Shown: positions 1-9,204, counted from the first letter of the stretch. The stretch is DNA of 42,763 nucleotides from Deltaproteobacteria bacterium (GCA_029262375.1 JAJCZM010000036.1:1-42763), one strand, 5' to 3'. Numbers and translations are program-made. Notes: a model not told the origin generated them from the letters alone.

Positions 1-438
1 TTGGGTGCCGCGCGCGATGTCGGCGATCTTTCCATCACGCAAGGTTACGATTCGATCGCCGTACGACGCGGCCTGCAAGTCATGCGTAACCAGGACGACT
101 GCGCATCCGCGGTCTTCCGTGGTCCGTTTCAGCAGTTCGAGCACCGACTCGCCGCGCAGAGTATCTAGGTTGCCGGTGGGTTCATCAGCCAAGATCAACT
201 CGGCTTGTGTGGCCAGCGCGCGCGCGATCGCAACGCGCTGCATCTCGCCCCCCGAACGCTGTTCGGCGTAGTGGCGGGCGCGATGCGACATGTCTACGGC
301 AGCAAGCGCGTCGGCGACTCGCTCGTCGACCTCGGTGCGCGGCAGCCGGCGCGTGCGAAGAGGCATCGCGACGTTTTCCTCAGCCGTGAGCGTATCCAGT
401 AGGTTGAAGAACTGGAGTACGCAGTGGCGGTAGAGATG
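1..438 (-). pseudogene. LolD/MacB-type ABC transporter ATPase, N-terminally truncated
   Basis: The minus strand reads as the C-terminal two thirds of an ABC ATPase of the LolD/MacB/FtsE type, which energises lipoprotein or macrolide export or a FtsX-like permease. Seen in order: a Q-loop (VLQFFNLLDTL), the signature SGGEMQRVAIARAL, Walker B LILADEPTGNLD and the H-loop VLVTHD. The Walker A motif and roughly the first 80 residues are missing. The frame hits a TAA at 439-441 just upstream of the Q-loop, and no start codon is available before it. The C-terminus runs off the window at base 1. A nucleotide-binding protein without Walker A cannot bind ATP, so I call it a broken gene. It abuts an opposing TPR fragment, which suggests a rearrangement junction near 405-440. 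Confidence 0.85.
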
Positions 439-660
439 TTACGCGCCGTCATCGACGCGCGTCGTGACACTCTTACCGATGAGCATCCGGATACACTTAT
501 CGCGTGCGGTCACTTGGGGTATGCGCTCTTGCTGAATGGCGAAGCGCAGGCGGCGGCTCTCATTGTAGGACCTGCGCTGCAGCTAAGCCTGCGAACCCAT
601 GGTCAAGCTCATCCGGCGAGTATGCAGTTGGCGCTTGTTGCTGCACTCGCCGAGCAATAG
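403..660 (+). pseudogene. TPR (kinesin-light-chain-like) protein fragment
   Basis: This short open stretch encodes a helical repeat of the TPR_10/TPR_12 kind: an alternating pattern with DEHPDTLIACGHLGYALL and a second unit with AHPAS. Such repeats occur in tandem in large bacterial protein-interaction or signalling proteins. Only about 85 residues remain, ending at a stop at 658-660. The frame is closed by TAG at 400-402, so the front of the parent protein is absent. A GTG at 424 could serve as start, but nothing suggests a functional initiation site. It overlaps the opposing ABC ATPase remnant, and I regard it as the tail of a gene cut by the same rearrangement. Confidence 0.6.
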
Positions 661-736
661 CCGGATGTTGTGAAACGCCGATGCGGCGGTTGTGCTACGT
701 GGAATGAAAACAAACCGCCCCGTCCGCGGCCTCGTG

Positions 737-3439
737 TCATTCTGCTGCTGCTTGTCTCGATTTTTCTCTTGCAAATTTTCCGAGCTTCCGAAGTTCGCGC
801 GGTTGTTCGAACAACACTCGGCCATTCCCAAGTTTGATGATGCGTTGATAAGTCTCGTTTTCTGCCCAATATGCGCCGTCCGGGCTGCCGTGGCGTACTC
901 CATACTCACTGGGGTTGTCGTAGGAATTTATCCAAACCGTGACTTCCCAGCGATCGTCGATGATGCCGAACACGCTGTATTCGTCGCGTTGTCCCGTCCG
1001 GTCCGGCTTGAGGAAGGATATCATCAGCTTCGCCTCTTCGAGAGATGTGGTGTCGCGTTCATTGAAGCTGAAATAGTTCCAGAGATCCTCGAGCCTTTCT
1101 TCTGTCGGGCCGAGGTTTCGAAGCTCTGATCGCAGGGAGCTGACGATGCCGAAAATGCTGATTGAGTGGAGTGCGGCCGCACCAACCAGGTCAGCCCCCA
1201 GATCCTCGGTCGGTCGCCAGATCACGCGATGAATTCGCTCGCCTTGATCGAGCCCGAAGTCCGTGAGGTCTATTTCAGCAGCGTTGATAGCCCTGCCTCC
1301 TCGTTCCATGTTCAGCGGCTTAGGTACGTAGCGATTGCTCTGCCCGTTGATCTCGACCTCGAATTGTTGCGGCTGGCCGCCTTCGAATATCACCAAGTCG
1401 GCGCCGCTGCGGTTCTCGACTGCATTACTCGAAAATCGAAGTTCGATGCGTGTGGCTTGCTCCGGCGAATTGATACCGGACGCTAGGTTGTCACCCGCGA
1501 CCGCCCCCAATAGGTCGTTCGCGCCCAGTAGATCGGGCAGAGGCCCGGACAGCAGCGTCGCTTCGGCCGCGTAGTCTGCTGTGGTGAGCTGGTAGCGGAC
1601 GCGCGGTTGCCAGGGGCTATGGGCGAACGCGATTCCGATCACGAGCGTGATCATTGCTCCGGCCAGTCCCCGTGCCAGGTACAGCATTCGCCTCTGTGTG
1701 TCCTTGCGACGGAAGAACTTCATGACGGCAGTAGAAGTCTCCGCTGCCGTGTCCACGAGCGGCGTTAGGACGTCCGCGTCGTCCAAGTACGCAGGAAACG
1801 AGGTAGAAGGGGTAGATTCAACCAGGATGGGCAGAACCCCCTGCTCGGGTCTGGGCCAGCGTTTCGCCGCAATTCGAAGCTCGCCCAGCGTGTGGCTGCG
1901 TGGTGAAACGGAAGCGGGCGAAATCAGAAATACAAACAGTTTCGCGTTGTCGAGCGCCTGTTCGAGCCGAACATCGTACGTGACGTCAGGTGAGCTTTTC
2001 GCTTCGCTGGAAAAGACCGTGTGTCCGCTCTCGATGATCGCTTGAGTAATCTGCTTCGCCATAGCCTCGTCTTCGCTGGCGAATGAGAGAAACACGTCCG
2101 TTTGCTCTGGCAGTACCGGCGTTTCCGGGCGCGACGTAGCTTTCGTCCCGTCGCTGAGCGGAAGGCCTGCTTGCAGACGCGATAGGAGTTCATGGCAGCT
2201 GTCTCGGACGGTGCTGGTCGGTCCATCGAGCCGAGCGGCGATAGTCGCGTCAGCCGACTGGGCCATAGGTATCGCTTTCTTGCCGAGCCACCCCAATGCC
2301 AACGTCGCACCGTGCAGCCTGCGCCGCCAAGCGGGGAGTTCTTCATCACGGTCGGTAAGGACAATGACCGCCTCATTGCTGCGTACGTTGTGCGCGACGG
2401 CACCAAGCGCGAGGGGTCGCGGCAGATGGAGTTCGCGAACAGTGAGCGACGTCCACTGTGATTCCGGCGGCAGCGTACGCTGCCATTTGCCGACCTTGCC
2501 TTCCACGTCGGGAAAGAGCGCGCCTAGTTGGCCTTGGGACCTCGCTATGCGGGCGTGTTCGGTTTCGAAGTCAACCTCGGTGGGTAGCACCAGAGTCACC
2601 GGGCCCAAGCGCCACCGGGTAGATAAAAAACCGAGTGCCGCGAATGGAAGAGTTTTGGGGTCGACAAGTGCGACCACCCAGAGGCCTCTCGGCGCTTCGG
2701 CTGGTGGACCGATGCGCGATAGGAGCAGGCCGTAGACGAGAGTCGCGATGGCGCCTGCAACGTAGGCTGAAGAAAGAGCCGAAACTCCGCCGCCAATCTG
2801 AGCGAGACTCGCTTCTGCGATCTCGCGCCCTTGTGACATTGCGAACAGGCCGAACAGGGCGGTCGCCAGAGTCCAGCCGGCTCCTAGACCGAGCACCGCA
2901 TCGGCGTGGGTTTCATCGATGAGGCCGTCCAGTCGTCGGCGGGCTAGGACGGTCGGGCAGGCGTGAAGCGCAACACCGCTTACCAGAAACACTGCTATAC
3001 CGGTCAGGGTTCCAGCTACGGCCGGGAGGGCTTCGACGGGTGAGCCGAGTAGGTAACGAGTCAACAGACTCGTAACGATGTTGGAGGATAGCCAGCCAAG
3101 CGAGAGTGCCGCCATCCATGCAAAGGCGCGAAAAAGACTGTCGCGTCTGGCTGCGAGGATTGCTGAACGGTGGCGCCGTTTAGTACTCGGACGGCGGTGT
3201 AGCAGTCGGACAACGTGCCATGCGAACCAAGGTGATAGAAGAAGGACGCCCTCAAGCGCCACGCCCACGGTAGCACTTATCTCTGCCCAACGAACGAAGC
3301 TCTCCAGTGGTAGCAGCATGCCCAGAGTGAATACGGCGGCGAGGAAGGAGAGGGCACGACACGCAAGTCGGCCACGCCAGCCCACCGCGGGTCGTAGCGA
3401 TCGGGCTAACGGCTTCGGAGTTGCGACGACTGCGTTCAT
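737..3439 (-). CDS. Membrane-anchored TIR-domain protein (conflict system effector)
   Basis: This is a 900-residue protein. About six hydrophobic segments lie in residues 26-242. A soluble stretch follows, then a TIR domain at about 447-575, another transmembrane segment near 586-606 and a C-terminal region of about 290 residues that I do not recognise. The TIR begins TDVFLSFASEDEAM and carries the candidate catalytic glutamate in HTLGELRIAA (E520), so NAD(+) cleavage is plausible. If the TIR is cytoplasmic, the C-terminal region should be periplasmic. The ATG at 3439 overlaps the stop of the WD40 gene (ATGA), indicating translational coupling and a shared system. Family knowledge: TIR domains coupled to regulatory ATPases act as suicidal NADase effectors. 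The role here is inferred. Confidence 0.85.
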   Translation of the reverse strand: MNAVVATPKPLARSLRPAVGWRGRLACRALSFLAAVFTLGMLLPLESFVRWAEISATVGVALEGVLLLSPWFAWHVVRLLHRRPSTKRRHRSAILAARRDSLFRAFAWMAALSLGWLSSNIVTSLLTRYLLGSPVEALPAVAGTLTGIAVFLVSGVALHACPTVLARRRLDGLIDETHADAVLGLGAGWTLATALFGLFAMSQGREIAEASLAQIGGGVSALSSAYVAGAIATLVYGLLLSRIGPPAEAPRGLWVVALVDPKTLPFAALGFLSTRWRLGPVTLVLPTEVDFETEHARIARSQGQLGALFPDVEGKVGKWQRTLPPESQWTSLTVRELHLPRPLALGAVAHNVRSNEAVIVLTDRDEELPAWRRRLHGATLALGWLGKKAIPMAQSADATIAARLDGPTSTVRDSCHELLSRLQAGLPLSDGTKATSRPETPVLPEQTDVFLSFASEDEAMAKQITQAIIESGHTVFSSEAKSSPDVTYDVRLEQALDNAKLFVFLISPASVSPRSHTLGELRIAAKRWPRPEQGVLPILVESTPSTSFPAYLDDADVLTPLVDTAAETSTAVMKFFRRKDTQRRMLYLARGLAGAMITLVIGIAFAHSPWQPRVRYQLTTADYAAEATLLSGPLPDLLGANDLLGAVAGDNLASGINSPEQATRIELRFSSNAVENRSGADLVIFEGGQPQQFEVEINGQSNRYVPKPLNMERGGRAINAAEIDLTDFGLDQGERIHRVIWRPTEDLGADLVGAAALHSISIFGIVSSLRSELRNLGPTEERLEDLWNYFSFNERDTTSLEEAKLMISFLKPDRTGQRDEYSVFGIIDDRWEVTVWINSYDNPSEYGVRHGSPDGAYWAENETYQRIIKLGNGRVLFEQPRELRKLGKFAREKSRQAAAE

Positions 3440-6400
3440 GCGCGTGTCGTTTGCTCAGACCTGTACTTCGCCATGTCGCTTCGCTGCCTAGCGGTCGAGA
3501 TTGACGATGCGAGCCAGCCTGCGGTCAGGGGGACAAAGGCTATGACACCCCACCACCAACCCAAGGCGGAAAGCCGCGTTGTCTTCAGCGACAGCCAGCT
3601 CTGTGTCGTCTCGGGGAATGGGTGCGGTGGGATCTTCACCACGTACGCGGCGTTGGGTTCCCAGAGACGGGGATAGTTTGCGGTGTCCGTGGCGGTGATT
3701 GTGCCGGTGGAGCCGCTTTGAGACGTATTTTCGCCGGTTGTCATCGTGGCGACTACTATCCGTCTCGCATCTGGTGCGAACTGGACATCCGTAACCTGGC
3801 CGCGAACTTGAACAGGCACTCCCGTGAGGACCCCCGTATCTGCATCCCAGACTCTGGCGGTGCCGTCTCCGGACCCGGTCACGATGCGCGAGCCGTCGGG
3901 GCTGAACTGAGCGTTGTTGACGTAGGCGTCGTGTTGTAAAGGCTCGGTGATGGGCAGTCCTGTCACCGCGTCCCAGACTCTGGCGGTGCCGTCGCCGGAC
4001 CCGGTCACGATGCGCGAACCGCCGGGGCTGAACCGAGCGGTGTAGACCTCTCGGTAGTGTTGCAGGGGCTTGGTGATGGGCTGTCCCGTCACTGCGTCCC
4101 AGACCCTGGCGGTGTTGTCGTCGGATGCTGTCACGATTCGCGAACCGTCGGGGCTGAATTGTGCGTCGTTGACGAAGTCGCCGTGTTGCAAGGGCTCGAT
4201 GATGGGCACCGGCACTCCTGTGACCGCGTCCACCACCCTGACCGTGTCGTCGGAGGTTGCTGTCACGATGAGTTCGCCGTCGGGGCTGAACTGAGTGCTG
4301 TTGACACCTCCCGTGTGTTGTAAAGGCTCGGTGATGGGCTGTCCCGTCATTGCGTCCCAGACTCGGACGGTACCGTCGCCGGATCCAGTCACGATGCGGG
4401 AGCCGTCGGGGCTGAACTGTGCGTTGTTAACGAAGTCGCCGTGTTGCAGGGGCTCCATGATGGGCCGTGCTGTCACTGCGTCCCAGACCCTGGCGGTGCC
4501 GTCGATGCATCCGGTCACGATGCGCGAGCCGTCGGGGCTGAACTGAGCGGTGATGACACCTCCGTCGTGTTGTAAGGGCTCGGTGACGGGCAGTCCTGTC
4601 ACCGCCTCCCAGACCCTGGCGGTGTTGTCGTTGGATGCTGTCACGATGCGGGAGCCGTCGGGGCTGAACTGAGCGGTATGGAGGCCGTCTTCGTGTTGCA
4701 ACGGTGAAGCGATGTTCAGTCCTGGCGCCGCGTCCCAGATCCTGGCGGTGTTGTCCCGGGATGCTGTCACGACACGTGAGCCGTCGGGGCTGAAGTGAGC
4801 GTGCAAGACGGTTTCGTTGTGTTGCAAGGGCTCGGCAATGGGCAGTCCGGTCGTCGCGTCCCAGACTCTGGCGGTGTGGTCCGCGGATGCTGTCACGACG
4901 CGGGAGCCGTCGGCGCTGAAGTGAGCGTCCGAGACTGCTCCGTCGTGTTGCAAGGGCTCGGTGATGAGCAGTCCGATCCGCGCGTCCCAGACTCTGGCGG
5001 TGTTGTCCGAGGATGCTGTCACGACACGCGAGCCGTCGGGGCTGAACTGAGCATCCCAGACGACTCCGCGGTGTTGCAAGGGCTCGGTGATCGGTCGTCC
5101 TGTCCGTGCGTCCCAGACTCCGGCGGTGTTGTCCGAGGATGCCGTTACGACACGCGAGCCGTCGTGGCTGAACTGCGCGTCCCAGACGGTTCCGTCGTGT
5201 TGTAGATCAACCCGCCGAGCCGTATCCTCGAACAAGATACTGCGGGCGTTAGGGGGAAAATCGGCTGCGGGAGTCCGAACGACGGCCGCTAAGGCAATTG
5301 CAGCTGCTACCAACCACGCTGTCCCGGCGATGCTCGCCCAGCGTCTCGGTCCTCGATAGACGAGACCCTCATGAAATCGCAGTCTGTCCCACAGCGCACG
5401 CAGACGGCGAATCGCGTCTACTCGGCGCGGCGGGCGGCCCGGCTCCAGCGCACGTATCCATTCGTGCCACTGTTCCGGTACGCGTAGCGCCAGCGCCTGC
5501 GGCGACATGCCGCTCATGAAGCCAAGAAACAGCGTATCGCCTGACGCGTCCGGTGTTTGATCTACAGCGGCTCCGCCCGTTGAGATCGCAACTTCGGCCG
5601 GCCGCGTGTCTGCCGGCGCGAGACGGGTCAGCTTGGCGTCAACCGCCGATCGAACTTCTTCTCGAATGCTCGACGAGACACTGGCTAACAGAGTGACGCG
5701 CAGCCAGCTGGGCATGTGTTCTCGGCGAATCCATGGCAGCCGCTCGAGGAGACGGTAGTTGCGCGCGAGGTAATAGCCCAGGTCGCGATCACCGGCCCCG
5801 CTTTGCCTCATGAACGATTCACCAAGGTGCAAGACCAACTCGTGTTTGATCAGTGGAGGCACAGCGCAGCAGCACAACCAGAAGAAAGCGTTAGGGCCTA
5901 GGTAGAGTTTCAACTGCACGATGAGCTGTGAGAGTTCGGCAGGAGGGGACTCCGACAGCAGCGCATCTTCGGAGGTGTCGTGGATGATTCGCGGGTACCG
6001 TTGCGGGCTCTCCAATTCTATGGGCGGCAGTTTGCCGCTGACTAAGAACTGCGACCAACCGTCGAGCGCGTTCTCGTCGATCGGAAGGAGTAGGAAGCCG
6101 AGATCATCGATGCGATCGGCGCGATCGGCGCGCTGTATGGAACTCTCGAGTGCTCCCCAGCGTACGGGCTCCCGCGTCGTGAAAAAGACACGGTGAGGCC
6201 AGCGAGAAAATCGAGCGGCCAAAGATTCGGGCGTACGATTGCCATCTTGATCCACCATCCAAGTACCGTCGGAAACGACGATCAATCGCTGGCCGTAGGG
6301 TGGAGATGGCAGGGCGCTAAGAGCAATCCCTTCATGCTTCGGCGGCGCTCCACGCGGTACGACGCGAATCGTTCCGTCGCGTTTAACCAGTCGTCGGATA

Positions 6401-7392
6401 TCCAGATCCAGTGCTTCCGACTCTAGCCGCTGCGACCAATAAACGGGTAGCTCCTGATCACTGTCGGCTTCGACCAAGATCAGATAGGAGGGCATCAACT
6501 TGGTGTCACGGTATCGGGCGGTGGGGACGCCTAAGTTGAGCGTTGTGGCTTCGAGCGTTCGTGCGAGGTCCAGTTGCGGGCGGCGACTGAGGCGCCGGAT
6601 TTCGGATGCCGGACCTCGCACGTGACGACTGAGCCGGCCGCCGGTTTCGCTGAGCAACGGCAGTACGAGTCGTTGCGCGCGAAGCGCATCGGACCAGCCG
6701 CTCAACGGAAGCGTCTCGGCAGCGTTCTTCGCTCGCCCGCCGGTCAAGATCCGAGGTCGCATATCGAACATGAGCAAGAACAAGAACGGAGTTCCCAACA
6801 ACAACCACAACCATCGCTCCATGAGTTGGTCGCTGTAGTAGACCGATGGGAAGTAACCGTAGATTGCGATCTCGTCCGGATTGCGCTCTCGAGGTCCGGG
6901 AATCGGTGGAGTTGGCGCCGGGGTCGGCTGAGGAGTGGGGAGTGGCGATGGGTTGACCGGAGTCGGACGTCCTGGCTGCCGTGTGTTCCATATTCCGCCA
7001 GCGACCGCGATCGCAAGAGCGGCGATCGCAGCCACCGCGCCCAAAGCGATTCGCGAACGCCCACCGCTCTCTTCGTCTTCCCCGCGCTTTCCCTTCTCTT
7101 GCAATCCCGACGGCGGACGCTGCGCTCCATCTCGTTTTCGCGGCCATCCAGCGACCCATTGCTCGAAGGCACGGGCGAACTTCTCCTGATCGCTTTTCGA
7201 TTTGCACAGGACGGCGCGGAGCATGGCCTCGAGCTGCTCCGGACGCTCGAGGTCGGAGTTATCTAGAGCGAGTTGTTTCAGGAGTCTGGCGGCATCGATG
7301 GTCTCTGCTGTACCGACATCGACGCGCTCAGCTCGAAGCGCTCGGATGAGTTCGTTGAGGCTGCGCTGGCCAGAATCCGCGGGTCGATCCAC
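3436..7392 (-). CDS. CoxE/vWA-like membrane protein with twelve WD40 repeats
   Basis: This is a 1318-residue scaffold. Residues 1-80 are helical and look like the N-terminus of CoxE-type vWA proteins that partner MoxR ATPases (VDVGTAETIDAARLLKQLAL). A transmembrane segment at 115-134, a Pro/Thr linker at 140-168 and a second segment near 194-209 follow. Residues about 300-450 resemble a degenerate vWA domain (SYLILVEAD at the first strand, RLIVVSDGTW later). A third membrane segment lies near 690-710, twelve WD40 repeats of about 42 residues at about 726-1220, and a last segment near 1280. The start is a GTG one base after the TAA of the MoxR gene, and the stop overlaps the TIR gene start. 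I infer that it senses a signal through the propeller and passes it to MoxR and TIR. Confidence 0.85.
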   Translation of the reverse strand: MDRPADSGQRSLNELIRALRAERVDVGTAETIDAARLLKQLALDNSDLERPEQLEAMLRAVLCKSKSDQEKFARAFEQWVAGWPRKRDGAQRPPSGLQEKGKRGEDEESGGRSRIALGAVAAIAALAIAVAGGIWNTRQPGRPTPVNPSPLPTPQPTPAPTPPIPGPRERNPDEIAIYGYFPSVYYSDQLMERWLWLLLGTPFLFLLMFDMRPRILTGGRAKNAAETLPLSGWSDALRAQRLVLPLLSETGGRLSRHVRGPASEIRRLSRRPQLDLARTLEATTLNLGVPTARYRDTKLMPSYLILVEADSDQELPVYWSQRLESEALDLDIRRLVKRDGTIRVVPRGAPPKHEGIALSALPSPPYGQRLIVVSDGTWMVDQDGNRTPESLAARFSRWPHRVFFTTREPVRWGALESSIQRADRADRIDDLGFLLLPIDENALDGWSQFLVSGKLPPIELESPQRYPRIIHDTSEDALLSESPPAELSQLIVQLKLYLGPNAFFWLCCCAVPPLIKHELVLHLGESFMRQSGAGDRDLGYYLARNYRLLERLPWIRREHMPSWLRVTLLASVSSSIREEVRSAVDAKLTRLAPADTRPAEVAISTGGAAVDQTPDASGDTLFLGFMSGMSPQALALRVPEQWHEWIRALEPGRPPRRVDAIRRLRALWDRLRFHEGLVYRGPRRWASIAGTAWLVAAAIALAAVVRTPAADFPPNARSILFEDTARRVDLQHDGTVWDAQFSHDGSRVVTASSDNTAGVWDARTGRPITEPLQHRGVVWDAQFSPDGSRVVTASSDNTARVWDARIGLLITEPLQHDGAVSDAHFSADGSRVVTASADHTARVWDATTGLPIAEPLQHNETVLHAHFSPDGSRVVTASRDNTARIWDAAPGLNIASPLQHEDGLHTAQFSPDGSRIVTASNDNTARVWEAVTGLPVTEPLQHDGGVITAQFSPDGSRIVTGCIDGTARVWDAVTARPIMEPLQHGDFVNNAQFSPDGSRIVTGSGDGTVRVWDAMTGQPITEPLQHTGGVNSTQFSPDGELIVTATSDDTVRVVDAVTGVPVPIIEPLQHGDFVNDAQFSPDGSRIVTASDDNTARVWDAVTGQPITKPLQHYREVYTARFSPGGSRIVTGSGDGTARVWDAVTGLPITEPLQHDAYVNNAQFSPDGSRIVTGSGDGTARVWDADTGVLTGVPVQVRGQVTDVQFAPDARRIVVATMTTGENTSQSGSTGTITATDTANYPRLWEPNAAYVVKIPPHPFPETTQSWLSLKTTRLSALGWWWGVIAFVPLTAGWLASSISTARQRSDMAKYRSEQTTRA
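3735..5215 (-). repeat. Tandem WD40-coding repeat, about 12 x 126 bp
   Basis: The stretch consists of back-to-back units of about 126 bp, each encoding one WD40 blade. Most begin with the linker PLQH and contain FSPDGSRIVTAS and ARVWDA. The near-identity of the units at DNA level is visible by eye and suggests recent duplication or gene conversion between blades. The residues that vary fall mainly just after PLQH and in the turn before RVWDA. One unit is about two codons longer (TGVPVPIIE), and the last is the most diverged. Confidence 0.9.
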
Positions 7393-7393
7393 G

Positions 7394-8533
7394 TTACTGA
7401 ACGGTGCCGTCTATGAATCTGCCGAGCGAGTCGAGGAGCGACGAGCGATCATCGCGGTGCTTCGCGAAGGCGGCGAAGGCGCGCCGTACGATCGCGTGAT
7501 TGCGATCCATCTTGTCTTCCGCAGCGTGGTCCTTGCTCTGGCGCACGGCGCGAGACCAGTCGATCAACTCGGATGGCCCGGCTGAATAACTCATCGCAGC
7601 GCCTTTTTGCTCCCGCTCTCGAACGAAGAACTGAAGCATGTCTTCGAAGAGCGGCGGTAGTGGGCTGCCTGGTGCGCGGCTCTCCGGTTCGGTAGCGATT
7701 GTCTCAGGGAACACACGGGTCTTGACGATTCGTCGTAAGGTCTGCTCGTCGGGATCGTCGATGTGGCAGTAGACGCAACGTCGCAAAAACGGCGGCGGCA
7801 GTTCTCGCTCCGAGTTGCTCGTAATTATTATGATCGGCCGGATGCCCGATTCAGGTTCGGTCCTCAACGATGAACCGGGTATCTCACGTATCGGGACTTC
7901 CAACCGCTCGATCGCATTGAGCAGATCGTTGGGGAAATCTCGGGTCGCTTTGTCGATCTCGTCGATTAGTACGACACTCGGAACGGAGGCCTGTGCCATA
8001 GGCACGCCCGGGAACGCCCTGTCCCACAGAGTCTCGCGTCCGCGTAACTTCGGGTTACTCCTGATGATCGCCTTCCCGAGCGGACCGAAGCTGAGGAACT
8101 CTGCCAGCTCCTCTATGGTGCCGGCGTTCTTGGCCACGTAGCCGGGCTGCCTGGTGGCAACCTGCCGCAGTAGATCGAAGCGATAAAATAGATCTGTCGC
8201 TTCGCTGAGCGATTGCGATTCGAACCTGAGTACGGGGCCTAGGTTGAACTCCCATGCAACGCGTTCTGCGAGTTCGGTTTTACCGGTCCCGGGATTGCCG
8301 GTCAGCAACAGCGGCTTCGAGAGGATGAGTGCTGTATTGACCGCGTCTGCTAGATCTGAAGACGCGATGTAACCTGCGGGATGTCCGGGAGCCGTAACGT
8401 CGGGCTCGGCGAGGCGGTTCTCGCCAGGGATCCAGTCCCTGATCTCGCCCTCCCATGGGTGAATAAGTGAAACATCGAGCTCATGTCGGTAGCCGCTCCC
8501 GACGAAATGAAAACTGTCCGACCTGTCCTTCAA
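7394..8533 (-). CDS. MoxR-family AAA+ ATPase
   Basis: This is a 379-residue AAA+ ATPase of the MoxR class. It shows Walker A GNPGTGKT at 79-86, Walker B VVLIDE at about 187-192, a sensor-1 asparagine in IIITSN near 240 and an arginine pair in LRRCVY near 251. MoxR proteins act as chaperone-like remodellers together with vWA-domain partners, which fits the CoxE/vWA-like protein encoded immediately downstream with a 1-base gap. The start is probably TTG at 8533, preceded by an AGGAGAG-type ribosome-binding site. In NTP-dependent bacterial conflict systems a MoxR/vWA pair gates an effector; here the adjacent effector would be the membrane TIR. The family call is firm, the pathway is inferred. 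Confidence 0.92.
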   Translation of the reverse strand: MKDRSDSFHFVGSGYRHELDVSLIHPWEGEIRDWIPGENRLAEPDVTAPGHPAGYIASSDLADAVNTALILSKPLLLTGNPGTGKTELAERVAWEFNLGPVLRFESQSLSEATDLFYRFDLLRQVATRQPGYVAKNAGTIEELAEFLSFGPLGKAIIRSNPKLRGRETLWDRAFPGVPMAQASVPSVVLIDEIDKATRDFPNDLLNAIERLEVPIREIPGSSLRTEPESGIRPIIIITSNSERELPPPFLRRCVYCHIDDPDEQTLRRIVKTRVFPETIATEPESRAPGSPLPPLFEDMLQFFVREREQKGAAMSYSAGPSELIDWSRAVRQSKDHAAEDKMDRNHAIVRRAFAAFAKHRDDRSSLLDSLGRFIDGTVQ

Positions 8534-8577
8534 CTCAGTCTCTCCTGTGATGGCGAAAATCTCTCAGCCTTGCGCAC

Positions 8578-9204
8578 TCACATGCAGATGTCGCAAGTCG
8601 CGGTATGTTCGAGGACTCGCATGATCGCGAGGTTGATCTCCTCTGCGTGTTGGTCCGCTGCTCGCTGTTTGCTCGTAAAATGTTCCAACGCCTGTCCCGC
8701 ACTGTAGACGCGCTCGCCTTTGAGAGGGTGCCAGCGTGGAAAGTCGTCGAGCTTGTGCTCGCCGACGTCGTGGGAATACGTCAGGCGGATGCCACTCTCC
8801 ATCGCGGCCAGCCAGACCCTACAGGCGTCAGGACGGGCTTTCGCTTGGTCGAGTACCCATTCTAGTTCGTCGATGAGTTCTCGATTCTCGGGATGGAGAA
8901 GCGTCGCAGAGAGAACCGTTACGAAATCAGTCGCCTCAGCCGTCTTGTTAGATTCTGTGCTCTGCCGCGCCGCCAGTCTGGTCGTCGGCGTGCCGGCAGC
9001 AGGATTGGTATCGATATTCGATTTGATCTCCCTCTCGTCACGGTCGCGTGCGTACGTTTCGAGGCGCTTGCGGAAGGCGGACACCCATTCACGCGAGAAT
9101 CCAGTATCGTCGATGTGCCAGAGTGCGTGAAAACTGCGCCTGGATTTAATCGCAGGGCTGGCGTACGCGGCGGTTTCGGTATTCGTGAATTGTGCTGCGC
9201 GCAT
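8578..9204 (-). CDS. Hypothetical protein in MoxR/TIR operon
   Basis: This is a 208-residue protein I do not recognise. It is predicted soluble, with no signal peptide or membrane segment. The N-terminal part is polar and rather disordered. Residues about 90-200 look helical, including a stretch around LIDELEWVLDQAKARPDACRVWLAAMES (positions about 110-137). It ends with a CxxC pair (TCDICM), which might bind metal or form a disulphide. It lies 38 bases after the small TIR gene and 44 bases before the MoxR start, all on one strand, so it is probably co-transcribed with them. By position it could be an adaptor or an effector-associated module. Confidence 0.65.
   Translation of the reverse strand: MRAAQFTNTETAAYASPAIKSRRSFHALWHIDDTGFSREWVSAFRKRLETYARDRDEREIKSNIDTNPAAGTPTTRLAARQSTESNKTAEATDFVTVLSATLLHPENRELIDELEWVLDQAKARPDACRVWLAAMESGIRLTYSHDVGEHKLDDFPRWHPLKGERVYSAGQALEHFTSKQRAADQHAEEINLAIMRVLEHTATCDICM

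Noticed and set aside
3735..5215. CRISPR array
   Set aside because: The regular 126-bp repeats are coding WD40 blades in a single open frame. There are no short repeat/spacer units or cas genes.
737..8533. STAND-type NLR with WD40 (AVAST-like)
   Set aside because: The WD40 protein has no NTPase motif of its own. The ATPase is a separate MoxR protein.
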